Shown: positions 1-8,786, numbered from the stretch's first letter. The stretch is 64,000 nucleotides of DNA from Vibrio tasmaniensis (GCF_024347635.1 NZ_AP025511.1:868001-932000), one strand, 5' to 3'. Numbers and translations are program-made. The notes: generated by a model not told the origin, from the letters alone.

Positions 1-821
1 GTATGGTAGGGCTTCTAATTGCGGCGATGTTTGCAGCAACCATGTCTTCAATGGACTCAGGTTTAAACCGTAACTCAGGTATCTTTGTTATCAACTTCTA
101 CCAACCGATTCTTCGTCCAAACGCGACAGAGAAAGAGTTGATGGTTGTGTCTAAGTTGATGTCTTCGGTGTTTGGTATCGCTATCATCCTTATCGCACTG
201 TTTATAAACTCTCTGAAAGGTTTGAGCCTGTTCGACACCATGATGTACGTCGGTGCATTAATCGGTTTCCCAATGACGATTCCAGCATTTTGTGGCTTCT
301 TCATTAAGAAGACTCCGGATTGGGCAGGTTGGGGCACGCTAGTAGTCGGTGCGATTGTGTCTTACATCGTAGGCTTCGTGATTACCGCTGAAATGCTACA
401 AAACTGGTTCAACCTAGAGCCGCTAACAGGCCGTGAATGGTCTGATTTGAAAGTAGCGGTAGGTCTGATTGCTCACTTAACGTTTACAGGCGGCTTCTTC
501 ATTCTGTCGACGTTGTTCTACAAACCACTAGAAGCGTCTCGTCAGAAAGATGTAGACACCTTCTTCAACAACCTTGCGACACCTTTGGTTTCTGAATCAA
601 CAGCGCAGAAGAAACTGGATAACAAGCAACGCCACATGCTGGGCTCACTGATTGCAGTGTCTGGTGTGGCAGTAATGGCGATGTTTGCTCTGCCGAACCC
701 ATTCTGGGGAAGAATGATGTTTGTACTGTGTGGTGGTATCGTGTTTATCGTTGGTCTGATGCTGGTGAAAGCCGTGGACGACTCGGTGGAAGATGCGAAA
801 CAAGAGAACAAAACTGCTTAG
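1..821 (+). CDS. Sodium/solute symporter (SSS family), C-terminal part
   Basis: The gene is cut by the window edge; the reading frame is open from the first bases and 272 residues remain. The visible part is a chain of hydrophobic helices with the SSS-type stretch MFAATMSSMDSGLNR near its start, a region that in this family lies around the sodium site. About five or six membrane segments follow, then a polar tail rich in Lys, Asp and Glu. The role is inferred from the family: sodium-coupled uptake of a sugar, sugar acid or similar solute across the inner membrane. The substrate cannot be told. The upstream gene context is missing, so an operon cannot be judged; a strong hairpin terminator follows within 40 bases. 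Confidence 0.8.
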   Translation, partial: MVGLLIAAMFAATMSSMDSGLNRNSGIFVINFYQPILRPNATEKELMVVSKLMSSVFGIAIILIALFINSLKGLSLFDTMMYVGALIGFPMTIPAFCGFFIKKTPDWAGWGTLVVGAIVSYIVGFVITAEMLQNWFNLEPLTGREWSDLKVAVGLIAHLTFTGGFFILSTLFYKPLEASRQKDVDTFFNNLATPLVSESTAQKKLDNKQRHMLGSLIAVSGVAVMAMFALPNPFWGRMMFVLCGGIVFIVGLMLVKAVDDSVEDAKQENKTA

Positions 822-857
822 GTAACTAAACCTACAAGATAAGCAATTTAGAAATAG

Positions 858-889
858 AACGGCTGAGCGTGATTGCTCAGCCGTTTTTT
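858..889 (+). terminator. Rho-independent terminator after the symporter gene
   Basis: An 11-bp stem (AACGGCTGAGC / GCTCAGCCGTT) with a six-base loop is followed by a run of T. It sits 37 bases after the symporter stop codon. Confidence 0.85.
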
Positions 890-971
890 ATTGTGTGAAC
901 AATGGAGATTATAACCAATGGAATGAGTAACTTAGTTGATTAATAAATTGAATTTGAAAGGGAGAGAAGAA

Positions 972-1790
972 CTAAATCAGACGCGATGAGATATACATCA
1001 ACAAGGCTTGCAAATCGACACTGCTTCGAGTCTTTTGCAAACGCTCGTTGACCTGATCGTGAAGTAGGTTTCTAGTTAAGTTGGTAGCCGCCACAATATG
1101 TGCTCGTTCTGGTTTAGTTGGCAGAACGAGTGCGATAGCAACGTGTACTTCGCCAATTTGAGATGCCCAATCAATCGCTTCGTCGCTGACGATGACCGCG
1201 ATCGAGAGATCTTGAGTCGATTCAAACATAACATGGGGCAGTGCGATGCCCGGTGATACGCAGGTTGAGGAACGTTCTTCACGCTTAATAAATGCCAGAA
1301 TCAGCTCATCTGGATCTTCTGGATAAACGAGGTGGGCGAGCCCTTTTAAGCATTCAAATTTTGTTAGCTGAGTTTGTGCTTTGGCATGGTGCCATTTGAT
1401 GTCACACGGTGGACATATCTGCGGCATACGCTGGATTAAATCGCTAGAGAATTCATGATTCACTTGTGAGCCAACCATGGCGTAATGCTCGGCGATCACG
1501 TCCTTAAGAACAAAACAGGCCAGCTCCGCATCAATCCCCACCGCGGTGATCTGACATAAATCCCCACGAAGTAAACCTACTTGTAGCATCGCGACGGATT
1601 TGGATAGATCAGCGGTTCGATTTTGAGTGATGTTGATAATGCGGATGTTGCTTTTGAACTTCTTCGCTAAGCGAGTAAGCGGCTGCGCGACGTGTGAGTT
1701 TGCGGCAGGGTCGTCAACGAAGAAGGTGATCTGGTATTCGTTCATAAAAGGTTTAAGTTCGACAATGCTTGATAAAGACTTTATCGACAC
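972..1790 (-). CDS. PTS protein with HPr-like and fructose-type EIIA domains
   Basis: Residues ~20-105 resemble a divergent HPr domain: the usual GLHARP active loop appears as ANSHVAQP, keeping the histidine (His33). Residues ~140-270 are a fructose/mannitol-type EIIA with the phosphorylation motif GIALPH (His186). Such proteins pass phosphate to a partner EIIB, here the gene directly upstream. The start chosen is GTG at 1790, with AGAGG nine bases before it inside the end of the EIIB gene, so the two genes overlap by 38 bases and are probably translationally coupled. A later ATG at 1745 is possible but has no ribosome site. The missing Arg of HPr (Ala here) raises the question whether the first domain still takes phosphate from enzyme I. 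Sugar unknown. Confidence 0.75.
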   Translation of the reverse strand: MSIKSLSSIVELKPFMNEYQITFFVDDPAANSHVAQPLTRLAKKFKSNIRIINITQNRTADLSKSVAMLQVGLLRGDLCQITAVGIDAELACFVLKDVIAEHYAMVGSQVNHEFSSDLIQRMPQICPPCDIKWHHAKAQTQLTKFECLKGLAHLVYPEDPDELILAFIKREERSSTCVSPGIALPHVMFESTQDLSIAVIVSDEAIDWASQIGEVHVAIALVLPTKPERAHIVAATNLTRNLLHDQVNERLQKTRSSVDLQALLMYISSRLI

Positions 1791-2055
1791 TCAATAACAC
1801 CTCTTCCATGGGAATGAAGACGGTTTTCGCGGGGTCAAATCGGCTTGGTTGTTCGATGTCGATATCAGAGACGATCAACACTTTGTCTGCGAGGGTAATA
1901 TCCTGGCCTGTCAGTAAGTTTTCAATCCCCATAGCGCCTTGAGTCTCAACCTTGATTGAAACATTGAATTTTGGGGCTGTTTTATTTAGTGCATCAGCTG
2001 CCATATAGGTGTGCGCAATGCCTGTAGGGCACGCAGTTACCGCTACAATTCTCAT
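1753..2055 (-). CDS. PTS fructose-family EIIB component
   Basis: This 100-residue protein is a stand-alone EIIB of the fructose family. The phospho-cysteine motif VTACPTGIAHTYMAA is at residues 6-20 (Cys9), followed by the family stretch VSIKVETQGAMG. It should pick up phosphate from an EIIA and hand it to sugar bound in an EIIC. It is the first gene of a two-gene unit with the HPr-like/EIIA gene, and is divergent from the IIA-IIC-IIB fusion at 2299. A GAG-rich ribosome site precedes the ATG. A second EIIB already exists in the fusion protein, so this one is either a spare donor or a regulatory relay (inference). Confidence 0.85.
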   Translation of the reverse strand: MRIVAVTACPTGIAHTYMAADALNKTAPKFNVSIKVETQGAMGIENLLTGQDITLADKVLIVSDIDIEQPSRFDPAKTVFIPMEEVLLSVDKVFIKHCRT

Positions 2056-2298
2056 TATTATTCTCGGTGTGCTTAGATCGACAGTTTACTTGGATCGATG
2101 GGACTATCTGAATCTAGGAAGTTTATGGATTCCCGTTTTTAATTCAAAGGTGAACGTCACACTCTTGCTTCTTGGTTACAATTATCCAGTTAATGCACCT
2201 TTCGTCCTATATATCGAGCGGCCTTGCCTCGTTAGTCTTTTCATATTATTAACCTCTTTATCTCATTTACTTAAATTGGTACTCGGACGAGGCAGCAC

Positions 2299-4164
2299 AT
2301 GGACATCACTGACATTATAGAGCCGGAGATTATCTGTCTGGATTTAAAGGCAGACTCAAAACAGGCGGTATTTGAAGAGCTTGTCGAACTGCTTGACCGT
2401 GCGGGCAAGCTCTCCAATAAAAGTGAATTCCTTGATGATATCTGGAAGCGTGAGGCCATCGGCAATACGGGCTTTGATGATGGTATTGCGATTCCACACG
2501 CGAAAAGCACTGCTGTAGCTAAACCTGCTGTGGCGGTAGGTATTAGCCGAACGGGTATCGATTATGGCGCAGACGGCGGCGAACTGTCGGATGTGTTTTT
2601 TATGCTCGCGTCGCCAGACAATAGCGATGATCATCATATTGAGGTTCTGGCTCAGATCTCAACTCGATTGATCGAAGATGGTTTTGTTACAAAATTAAAG
2701 GCGGTAGAGTCGGTCGAGGAAGCTCAAGAGCTGTTTCTCGAAGCGAATTCTGAATCTTTCGATAGCTACGCTTCTAGTCATCATGAAGTTTACAGCGAAC
2801 CATTAAGCCCGTGGGCTCAGTCTCTTAATCGTCTTAAAGAACACTTGTTGTACGGTACTTCGCACATGATCCCATTTGTGGTCGCGGGTGGGGTACTTTT
2901 GTCTTTGTCGGTAATGATGTCTGGCCATGGCGCAGTGCCTGAGAGCGGTGTTCTGGCTGACATAGCACAAATGGGTATCGCGGGGCTAACCCTGTTTACC
3001 GCCGTGCTCGGTGGTTACATTGCATATTCAATGGCCGACAAACCGGGCTTAGCTCCGGGCATGATTGGTTCTTGGCTCGCAGTGAATCAGTACAGTACCG
3101 GCTTCCTTGGTGCAATTGTGGTCGGATTCTTCGCTGGCTTTGTGGTTAATGTGCTCAAGAAGATCAAACTGCCAGACAGTATGATCTCGCTGAGTTCGAT
3201 CTTCATCTATCCATTAGTCGGCACCTTTGTAACCTGTGGGGTGGTGATGTGGGTGATTGGCTCTCCTATCGCGTATGTGATGCTTGAGATGAACCAAATG
3301 CTGACTGGCATGGCGGGCTCAGGAAAAGTGGTGTTGGGCAGTATTTTAGGGGCGATGACGGCCTTTGATATGGGCGGCCCAATCAACAAAGTGGCGACGC
3401 TGTTTGCTCAAACGCAGGTGAACACTCAACCTTGGCTAATGGGGGGCGTCGGTATTGCCATTTGTACGCCACCATTAGGCATGGCGCTTGCCACTTTCAT
3501 ATCACCTAAGAAATTCAAACGAGACGAACGCGAAGCCGGAAAAGCAGCGGGTATTATGGGCATGATCGGCATCAGTGAAGGTGCGATTCCTTTTGCTGCC
3601 GCCGATCCTGCGCGAGTTCTGCCTGCTGTTGTTGCTGGTGGCATTGTCGGTAATGTGGTTGGCTTTATGTTCCATGTCATCAACCATGCACCATGGGGCG
3701 GCTGGATAGTGTTGCCGGTGGTTGACGGCAAAATTGGCTATATCGTCGGGACATTAGCAGGAGCACTCACGACGGCTCTGATCGTGATACTACTGAAAAA
3801 GAACGTGGTCGAAGGCGAAGCAAATTCTAATCAGTTTACGGGTGGCTCGATAACGGAAGAAGGGCAAGCGGATGTATTGGCGATCACTTCTTGTCCATCT
3901 GGTGTTGCTCATACGTTTCTTGCGGCTAAGTCTTTGGAAAAGGCGGCTCATCATCTTGGGGTTCGGATTAAAGTCGAAACGCAGGGTGCCAACGGAATCG
4001 GCAATCGCATTACACAGAAAGACATTGAGCGGGCGAGGTTGGTGATTTTTGCTCATGATGTGGCGATTAAAGAGATCGAACGCTTTGCGAACGTGAAAAC
4101 GTTAGATGTCAGCACCAAAGAGGCGATGCTTAATGCGCAGGCGCTGATCATGAGAAAGGTGTAA
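2299..4164 (+). CDS. PTS fructose-family EIIA-EIIC-EIIB fusion transporter
   Basis: This 621-residue protein has EIIA at about 1-150 (GIAIPHAKS, His67), EIIC at about 175-505 with eight or so membrane helices, and EIIB at about 525-621 (ITSCPSGVAHTFLA, Cys near 532). The order A-C-B differs from the A-B-C order of E. coli MngA and from the fructose permease FruA. Together the domains carry out uptake and phosphorylation of one hexose or a derivative. The ATG at 2299 has GAGG six bases upstream. The divergent EIIB and HPr-like/EIIA genes probably belong to the same system, and the 243-base gap between them should hold both promoters. No dedicated regulator or metabolic enzyme sits beside it, so the substrate is open. 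Confidence 0.85.
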   Translation: MDITDIIEPEIICLDLKADSKQAVFEELVELLDRAGKLSNKSEFLDDIWKREAIGNTGFDDGIAIPHAKSTAVAKPAVAVGISRTGIDYGADGGELSDVFFMLASPDNSDDHHIEVLAQISTRLIEDGFVTKLKAVESVEEAQELFLEANSESFDSYASSHHEVYSEPLSPWAQSLNRLKEHLLYGTSHMIPFVVAGGVLLSLSVMMSGHGAVPESGVLADIAQMGIAGLTLFTAVLGGYIAYSMADKPGLAPGMIGSWLAVNQYSTGFLGAIVVGFFAGFVVNVLKKIKLPDSMISLSSIFIYPLVGTFVTCGVVMWVIGSPIAYVMLEMNQMLTGMAGSGKVVLGSILGAMTAFDMGGPINKVATLFAQTQVNTQPWLMGGVGIAICTPPLGMALATFISPKKFKRDEREAGKAAGIMGMIGISEGAIPFAAADPARVLPAVVAGGIVGNVVGFMFHVINHAPWGGWIVLPVVDGKIGYIVGTLAGALTTALIVILLKKNVVEGEANSNQFTGGSITEEGQADVLAITSCPSGVAHTFLAAKSLEKAAHHLGVRIKVETQGANGIGNRITQKDIERARLVIFAHDVAIKEIERFANVKTLDVSTKEAMLNAQALIMRKV

Positions 4165-4212
4165 TCCTTAAACAGTGAAATTTATCATCTATAAAGTTAA
4201 CTAGATCAAAAC

Positions 4213-4258
4213 TAAAAAGACTCCGCGCTAGCCTTTAGCTAACAGTGGAGTCTTTTTG
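4213..4258. terminator. Bidirectional hairpin terminator between PTS and tetR
   Basis: AAAAAGACTCC and GGAGTCTTTTT form a stem with A and T tracts on both sides. It lies between the converging PTS gene and the tetR-type gene and can serve both strands. Confidence 0.8.
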
Positions 4259-4284
4259 TATGGCTGCTAAAACAAGTTCAGCTT

Positions 4285-4869
4285 TTAAAAAGGGTGGTAC
4301 TTAAATACGTCTTCAACCATTGAGTTAAGCAAATCGATGTCGTCACAGGTTTTTGCATAAGTGCGTAGCCCTGCAATTTGAACCTGAACGTGGCGAGCAA
4401 GTTTAGCGGGTTCTCGATCTTTACTTATCTCACCTAAACCTTGTGCTTCGGCAATCAGCTTAGCGAACTCACCTTCCATGATCTTCAGTGATTTCTTGGC
4501 TTCTTCTAATAATTCAGCGTGCTCATCCGTCAGTTCAGCTACTGTTTTAGCCAGCATACACATGCCGTTAGGCGCGCTTTGTTTCGATTCGACAACGGCA
4601 CGTTTTACAAAATTTTCGAGCGCTTTGATTGGAGAGTCAGTTTCGCTGCGAAAGCGGTTCAGGTTGAGAATGCCAAGTTCGGTATAACGAGCTAATGTTT
4701 CTTTAAACAAGCCTTCTTTGCTGCCAAAAGCCGCGTAAATACTGCCCGGACGCATATCAATCACGTCTTGCAGGTTGCGCATAGAAGTTGCGTGAAAGCC
4801 CTTTTCCCAATACAGGTTAGTCGCTTTATCTACTACGTCTTGTCTATCGAACTTCGCTGTCTTGGCCAT
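4285..4869 (-). CDS. TetR/AcrR family transcriptional regulator
   Basis: The 194-residue protein has a TetR-type DNA-binding domain at about residues 10-60: DVVDKATNLYWEKGFHATSM followed by a helix-turn-helix ending GSIYAAFGSKEGLFKE. The rest is an all-helical ligand-binding half with no recognisable ligand. A perfect 16-bp palindrome lies 19 bases before the start codon and is the probable operator, which suggests autoregulation. No strong ribosome site is visible before the ATG. The gene converges with the PTS fusion and lies downstream of a tiny zinc-ribbon gene on the same strand. Target genes beyond itself are not evident. Confidence 0.85.
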   Translation of the reverse strand: MAKTAKFDRQDVVDKATNLYWEKGFHATSMRNLQDVIDMRPGSIYAAFGSKEGLFKETLARYTELGILNLNRFRSETDSPIKALENFVKRAVVESKQSAPNGMCMLAKTVAELTDEHAELLEEAKKSLKIMEGEFAKLIAEAQGLGEISKDREPAKLARHVQVQIAGLRTYAKTCDDIDLLNSMVEDVFKYHPF

Positions 4870-4887
4870 AACATTTACTTCATTAAT

Positions 4888-4922
4888 TTGAACATATGTT
4901 CAATATTTTATGCTGAACGTTC
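4888..4922. promoter_or_regulatory. Palindromic operator candidate upstream of tetR-type gene
   Basis: TTGAACATATGTTCAA at 4888-4903 is a perfect 16-bp palindrome. A second partial copy, CTGAACGTTCG with the palindrome GAACGTTC at 4915-4922, shares the GAAC/GTTC half-sites. Both lie just upstream of the tetR start, as expected for autoregulation. Confidence 0.6.
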
Positions 4923-4996
4923 GTTCCAGTAAAGGAGTGTCTGATTACTCTGGCAATCTCGCCAAGATCGAGAGCATCAATCGGTAATAAAAAACT

Positions 4997-5170
4997 CTAT
5001 TCATCAACAACTTCGACGGTTTTATGCTGCGCGCCGTAATAGGTGCCTTCATCGATAGCGTACATCAGAGTTTCTTCACACTCAGGGCAGTCGAACTCTT
5101 CATTGGGTTCGATTGCTTCCTCTTCTACCCATTCCCAACCAATGTGTTTTTCGCAAGCGGGGCAATCCAT
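4997..5170 (-). CDS. Small zinc-ribbon protein, 57 aa
   Basis: An ATG at 5168-5170 opens a 57-codon frame ending at TAG 4997-4999. The protein starts MDCPACEKHIGWEWVEEE and has a second knuckle FDCPECEE near residue 32, giving two CPxC pairs that should bind one zinc ion. It is very acidic (many Glu). GAGAGA lies eight bases before the start. It resembles the small CPXCG-type zinc-ribbon proteins of gammaproteobacteria; no function is known to me. It lies upstream of the tetR-type gene on the same strand, but the tetR palindrome in the 127-base gap argues for separate transcription. Confidence 0.75.
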   Translation of the reverse strand: MDCPACEKHIGWEWVEEEAIEPNEEFDCPECEETLMYAIDEGTYYGAQHKTVEVVDE

Positions 5171-5595
5171 AAAAATATCTCTCAGTGGTTATCGCATATT
5201 TACAGCGAGTCTCTATTTAACGGGCTCGGAAGTATACATATTTGATGCTGAATATATAGATGTTCGCGGGTGAAATGCTTGGTAAGGATTACACCGTAAG
5301 TGCTGATCTACCACTTTATGATTATGCAAAAACTGTCAATTTTTAGTCACTGCGTCAGGGAAATGTTGTTACACGTATTTTTCGTCTGGTTAAGTCAGAT
5401 AGTTAACAGTTTTATTCATAAACCAATGAGTTTTATAAGGTTAAATGTTACCGTTTGCTCATCTGATCAGTGTGGTTAGGTCACTATTAATATGGATCAG
5501 TTCAAATAATTATAGGGTTACAATTAAGGCGTGCTCGTTAGTAGGAAGCTTAGTTTGTGACTGAAAAAGATTTGTTAGTTGTTAGGGAAATAATA
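5171..5595. other. AT-rich intergenic region before chemoreceptor gene
   Basis: No convincing gene is seen in this 425-base stretch. It separates the zinc-ribbon gene and the chemoreceptor gene, which run in opposite directions, so it should contain both promoters. A GTG at 5557 could extend the chemoreceptor by 13 residues. Confidence 0.5.
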
Positions 5596-7575
5596 ATGAA
5601 TTTAACCGATATGTCATTTAAGCAAAAAATCATCGCTTTGCTTATCTTACCGATCTTAGGGTTTTTATGGCTTAGTGTTTCTGCCATTTCGAAAGGCGTA
5701 GAAACCACCAGTGAAATGTCATCATTAAACCAACTTACGCGTTTGTCAGTCGTGTACAGTGAATTGGTGCACGAGTTACAAAAAGAGCGTGGTATGACCG
5801 CTGGTTTTATCGGCTCACAGGGAAACAAGTTTGGCAGTGAACTAAAAGCGCAAAGAATTAACGCAGACAGCAAACGCAGTCAAAGAACCGAGTACTGGCA
5901 GTCTGAAGACATCGATTTATCGCAGATCACGCGTCTGAATACTGAAATCAACCAAAGTCTTAACCAAATCACTTCGATTCGTAATCGAGTAGATTCTCAA
6001 TCGATTCCCCTTTCTGAAGCATTAGGTTACTACACTAAACTTAATGCTAAGTTATTGAGTGTATCTGCATTAATTGCTGAGCTAAGTACTGATGCCACTA
6101 TCACGGCAGAAACCATCGCCTACTATAACTTTCTACAAGGCAAAGAGCGTGCGGGTATCGAACGTGCGGTTCTCAACAACACCTTTTCTAAAAATGAATT
6201 TGGCCCGGGAATGCTGGTTAAATTCATCTCTTTGGTAACCGAGCAAAATACATATTTTGCGAACTTTGAAGTTTTGGGTAACCCAGATAACGTTGATTTC
6301 TTTAAACAACAACTGAATGATCGCTCGGTGGCTGAAGTGGAAAAACTTCGTGATGTGGCTGAATCGAAAATGAGTGGTTTTGATGTCGATCCTGTTTATT
6401 GGTTTGCTCAATCCACAGCCCGCATTGTTCAGTTGAAGAAGACCGAAAATCAGTTAGCAGAGTCTCTTATTAAACTGACTGATCAGAAAACTCAGCAAGC
6501 TCAATCAGCAATGATGGGCAGCATTGTGATGTTTGTTGTGATCACTTTGTTCGCAACTTTTGTTAGCTTCAAAGCCATTACTGATTTAACGACTCGAGTT
6601 AGAGATCTAACGCGAGTACTTTCTAAAGTCCGAAATGACAATGATTTAACCGTTCGTGCGACTTACGAAGGTAATAGCGAACTGGGTCAAATCTCATCGT
6701 CGCTTAATGAAACATTAGAGAAGTTTTCTCAAGTTATCGATAACCTATCTCAATCTAGCCTTACACTTGCTTCAGCAGCAGAAGAGACGGCGCAAACTTG
6801 CCAATACAACTCAAGCACCTTAGTTGAACAGCAAGACCAGATTGGCTTGATTGCGACAGCAACAGAAGAGCTATCAGCGACGGTGAATGAAGTCGCGGCT
6901 AAAACACAGCAAACGGCAAGCTCAGCGAAGATCGCTGATGAACAATCACAGCAAGGTTTAAGCACGGTTCAACAATCCTATGAGTCGATAGAAACCTTGG
7001 CTTCTGAGATTAACGGCCTCGCTGAAAAAATCACTCATCTACACGAAAGTAGCAACAACATTAACAGTGTGATTGATGTGATTAAATCCGTTGCCGAACA
7101 AACCAATTTGTTAGCGTTAAATGCAGCGATTGAAGCCGCTCGAGCTGGTGAACAAGGTCGTGGTTTTGCTGTCGTAGCCGATGAAGTTCGTACTTTGGCT
7201 CAGCGTACGCAACAGTCCACTTCGGAAATTGAAGGCTTCATTAACTCGCTACAATCTGACGTGCAAACAGCGTTCAATGTGATTGATAACAGCAAGAAGA
7301 TGTCTTCAAGAGCGGTTGAAGACTCACGAGGAGTAGAACAGACCCTGCAAGATATTTCAGGGGCTGTGAGCGAAATATTCAGCATGGCAGAGCAGATCGC
7401 AACCGCAACTGAAGAGCAAGCAGTAGTGACTCAAGATATTGCTCAGAACGTTGTCGCGGTAGAGCAGAAGTCGACAGAATCTACGACAGGCGCAACGCAA
7501 ATTGCTGCAACAGCGAAAGAGCAGGCTGAGTTGGCAACATCGCTGAAAGAGCTCTCGAATACGTTTAAGAGTTAG
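5596..7575 (+). CDS. Methyl-accepting chemotaxis protein with NIT sensor domain
   Basis: The protein (659 residues from this start) has a first membrane segment at about 10-30, a large periplasmic domain, a second segment near 305-325, a HAMP linker and a cytoplasmic signalling hairpin. The periplasmic start, with LVHELQKERGMTAGFIGSQG, matches the nitrate/nitrite-sensing (NIT) domain family. The hairpin tip EQTNLLALNAAIEAARAGEQ is the classic CheA/CheW contact site. The ATG at 5596 has AGGG eight bases before it, so it is preferred over the GTG at 5557, which also has an AGGA. No CheB/CheR-docking pentapeptide is seen at the C terminus. Ligand is inferred only from the domain name and is uncertain. 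Confidence 0.9.
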   Translation: MNLTDMSFKQKIIALLILPILGFLWLSVSAISKGVETTSEMSSLNQLTRLSVVYSELVHELQKERGMTAGFIGSQGNKFGSELKAQRINADSKRSQRTEYWQSEDIDLSQITRLNTEINQSLNQITSIRNRVDSQSIPLSEALGYYTKLNAKLLSVSALIAELSTDATITAETIAYYNFLQGKERAGIERAVLNNTFSKNEFGPGMLVKFISLVTEQNTYFANFEVLGNPDNVDFFKQQLNDRSVAEVEKLRDVAESKMSGFDVDPVYWFAQSTARIVQLKKTENQLAESLIKLTDQKTQQAQSAMMGSIVMFVVITLFATFVSFKAITDLTTRVRDLTRVLSKVRNDNDLTVRATYEGNSELGQISSSLNETLEKFSQVIDNLSQSSLTLASAAEETAQTCQYNSSTLVEQQDQIGLIATATEELSATVNEVAAKTQQTASSAKIADEQSQQGLSTVQQSYESIETLASEINGLAEKITHLHESSNNINSVIDVIKSVAEQTNLLALNAAIEAARAGEQGRGFAVVADEVRTLAQRTQQSTSEIEGFINSLQSDVQTAFNVIDNSKKMSSRAVEDSRGVEQTLQDISGAVSEIFSMAEQIATATEEQAVVTQDIAQNVVAVEQKSTESTTGATQIAATAKEQAELATSLKELSNTFKS

Positions 7576-7607
7576 CAACTCAGAGCTAGAAGCTTTCTAT
7601 CGCATAT

Positions 7608-7640
7608 AAAAAATGTCCCGCCTAGTGCGGGACATTTTTT
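7608..7640. terminator. Bidirectional terminator between chemoreceptor and ohr
   Basis: AAAAAATGTCCCG pairs with CGGGACATTTTTT across a short loop. It lies between converging genes and has A/T tracts for both strands. Confidence 0.85.
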
Positions 7641-7663
7641 AGCGGGAGGGGGGGATGAAGCGG

Positions 7664-8086
7664 CTAAAGCGCTTGTCCGTTAACCGACAATTTCACATCA
7701 ATGTTGCCACGAACCGCGTTTGAGTAAGGGCAAACTTGGTGCGCCGTTTTCACAAGCGTCACAGCTTGTTCTTGCTCTAGATCCAGTTCAATCGATAGAG
7801 CAACAGTTAAAGCAAAGCCACCGTTTTCATTTGGTCCAATACCGACTGTTGCAGTCGTTGGCGCCGATGCGATTTTGATTTTCATCTCTTTAGCTACATG
7901 AAGTAGAGCATTTGAGAAACACGCAGAGTAGCCCGCAGCAAACAGTTGCTCAGGGTTTGTCGCTTCACCTGTTCCGCCCATCTCTTTAGGGTAGCTCAAC
8001 GCCACTGAAAGCAGGTTGTCATCAGTAGAAACTTGGCCGTTACGACCTGCAGTAGCTGTAGCAGAAGTTGTGTAGAGTGTTGTCAT
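7664..8086 (-). CDS. ohr: Organic hydroperoxide resistance protein (OsmC/Ohr)
   Basis: This 140-residue protein is an Ohr-type thiol peroxidase that reduces organic and fatty-acid hydroperoxides in the cytoplasm. Both redox cysteines are visible, in AAGYSACFSNAL (about residue 56) and in HQVCPYSNAVRGN (about residue 120), as is the N-terminal TSATATAGRNGQV typical of Ohr. Length is normal. AAGGA lies eight bases before the ATG. It is divergent from a MarR-type gene that fits OhrR, and the gap holds inverted repeats with a GCGC core, so peroxide-dependent derepression is likely. Confidence 0.93.
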   Translation of the reverse strand: MTTLYTTSATATAGRNGQVSTDDNLLSVALSYPKEMGGTGEATNPEQLFAAGYSACFSNALLHVAKEMKIKIASAPTTATVGIGPNENGGFALTVALSIELDLEQEQAVTLVKTAHQVCPYSNAVRGNIDVKLSVNGQAL

Positions 8087-8113
8087 TGTCTTAGTCCTTG
8101 TTTGAATTGTGTG

Positions 8114-8199
8114 AAATTAAATTGCGCGCAACTTAATTTTAAAGCTAGCTTAATTGATAAAATTCGAGCACGCAAGTATATTGTGCGCAATTTAATTTA
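8114..8199. promoter_or_regulatory. OhrR operator candidates in the ohr-ohrR gap
   Basis: An almost perfect palindrome at about 8114-8139 (AAATTAAATTGCGCGCAACT and its mirror arm) is centred on GCGCGC. A related copy, ATTGTGCGCAATTTAATT, lies at about 8180-8197. Two AT-armed sites with a TTGxGCGCAA core between ohr and its MarR-type regulator are good candidates for OhrR binding. Confidence 0.6.
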
Positions 8200-8213
8200 T
8201 TGGTGAGGTGATC

Positions 8214-8651
8214 ATGAGCGACCAAGATGACTATCTAAAACTGGATAATCAGGTGTGTTTTGCGCTGTATAGTGCATCGAATGCAATGAGTAGAGCGTAT
8301 CAACCTTTACTGAAAGCGCTTGACCTTACTTACTTGCAGTACATTGTGATGATGGTGCTGTGGGAAGAAAAAGAGATAAATGTCAAAGCCCTAGGCGCAA
8401 AAACGCATTTGGATTCAGGTACGTTGACGCCTTTACTCAAGCGCTTGGAAACGAAAGGTTACGTGCTTAGAACTCGCAGTGCTGAAGATGAACGAGTTCG
8501 AGTTACTACACTGACGCCTGCAGGGATAGAGCTCAAAGAGCAAGCGCAGACCGTGCCAGTTGAAATGCTATGTCTTTCTAAGATGAATGAAGATGAGCTT
8601 AAATCACTAAAAGCACAGTGTGAGCAGTTGCTTGGTCATTTGACCAAGTAA
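8214..8651 (+). CDS. ohrR: MarR family regulator, OhrR type
   Basis: The protein (145 residues) is a MarR winged-helix repressor. Its N-terminal NQVCFALYSASNAMSRAY contains the conserved peroxide-sensing cysteine of OhrR near residue 15, and the winged helix includes LDSGTLTPLLKRLETKGY and the wing RSAEDERVRVTTLT. Oxidation of that cysteine by organic hydroperoxide is known to release OhrR from DNA. I place the start at ATG 8214, with GAGG five bases upstream, rather than at the GTG at 8208. It is divergent from ohr and shares the operator region. Confidence 0.9.
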   Translation: MSDQDDYLKLDNQVCFALYSASNAMSRAYQPLLKALDLTYLQYIVMMVLWEEKEINVKALGAKTHLDSGTLTPLLKRLETKGYVLRTRSAEDERVRVTTLTPAGIELKEQAQTVPVEMLCLSKMNEDELKSLKAQCEQLLGHLTK

Positions 8652-8690
8652 GAAAGACCGTTTAACTCACGGTAATGATAATCAGAAAAT

Positions 8691-8738
8691 AAAAAGCCCG
8701 TTAGTCCGGCTGGTAATAATCGGACTAACGGGCTTTTT
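8691..8738. terminator. Strong bidirectional terminator after ohrR
   Basis: AAAAAGCCCGTTAGTCCG and its exact complement form an 18-bp perfect stem flanked by A and T runs. It lies between the converging ohrR and permease genes. Confidence 0.9.
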
Positions 8739-8786
8739 GTATCTGCTGTCTTCTAAATGGCAACAGATAGTGTATTCACTTGGGAT

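Noticed and set aside
2009..2320. 103-codon plus-strand frame in the divergent PTS gap
   Set aside because: It overlaps the EIIB gene antisense and the start of the fusion transporter and resembles no protein.
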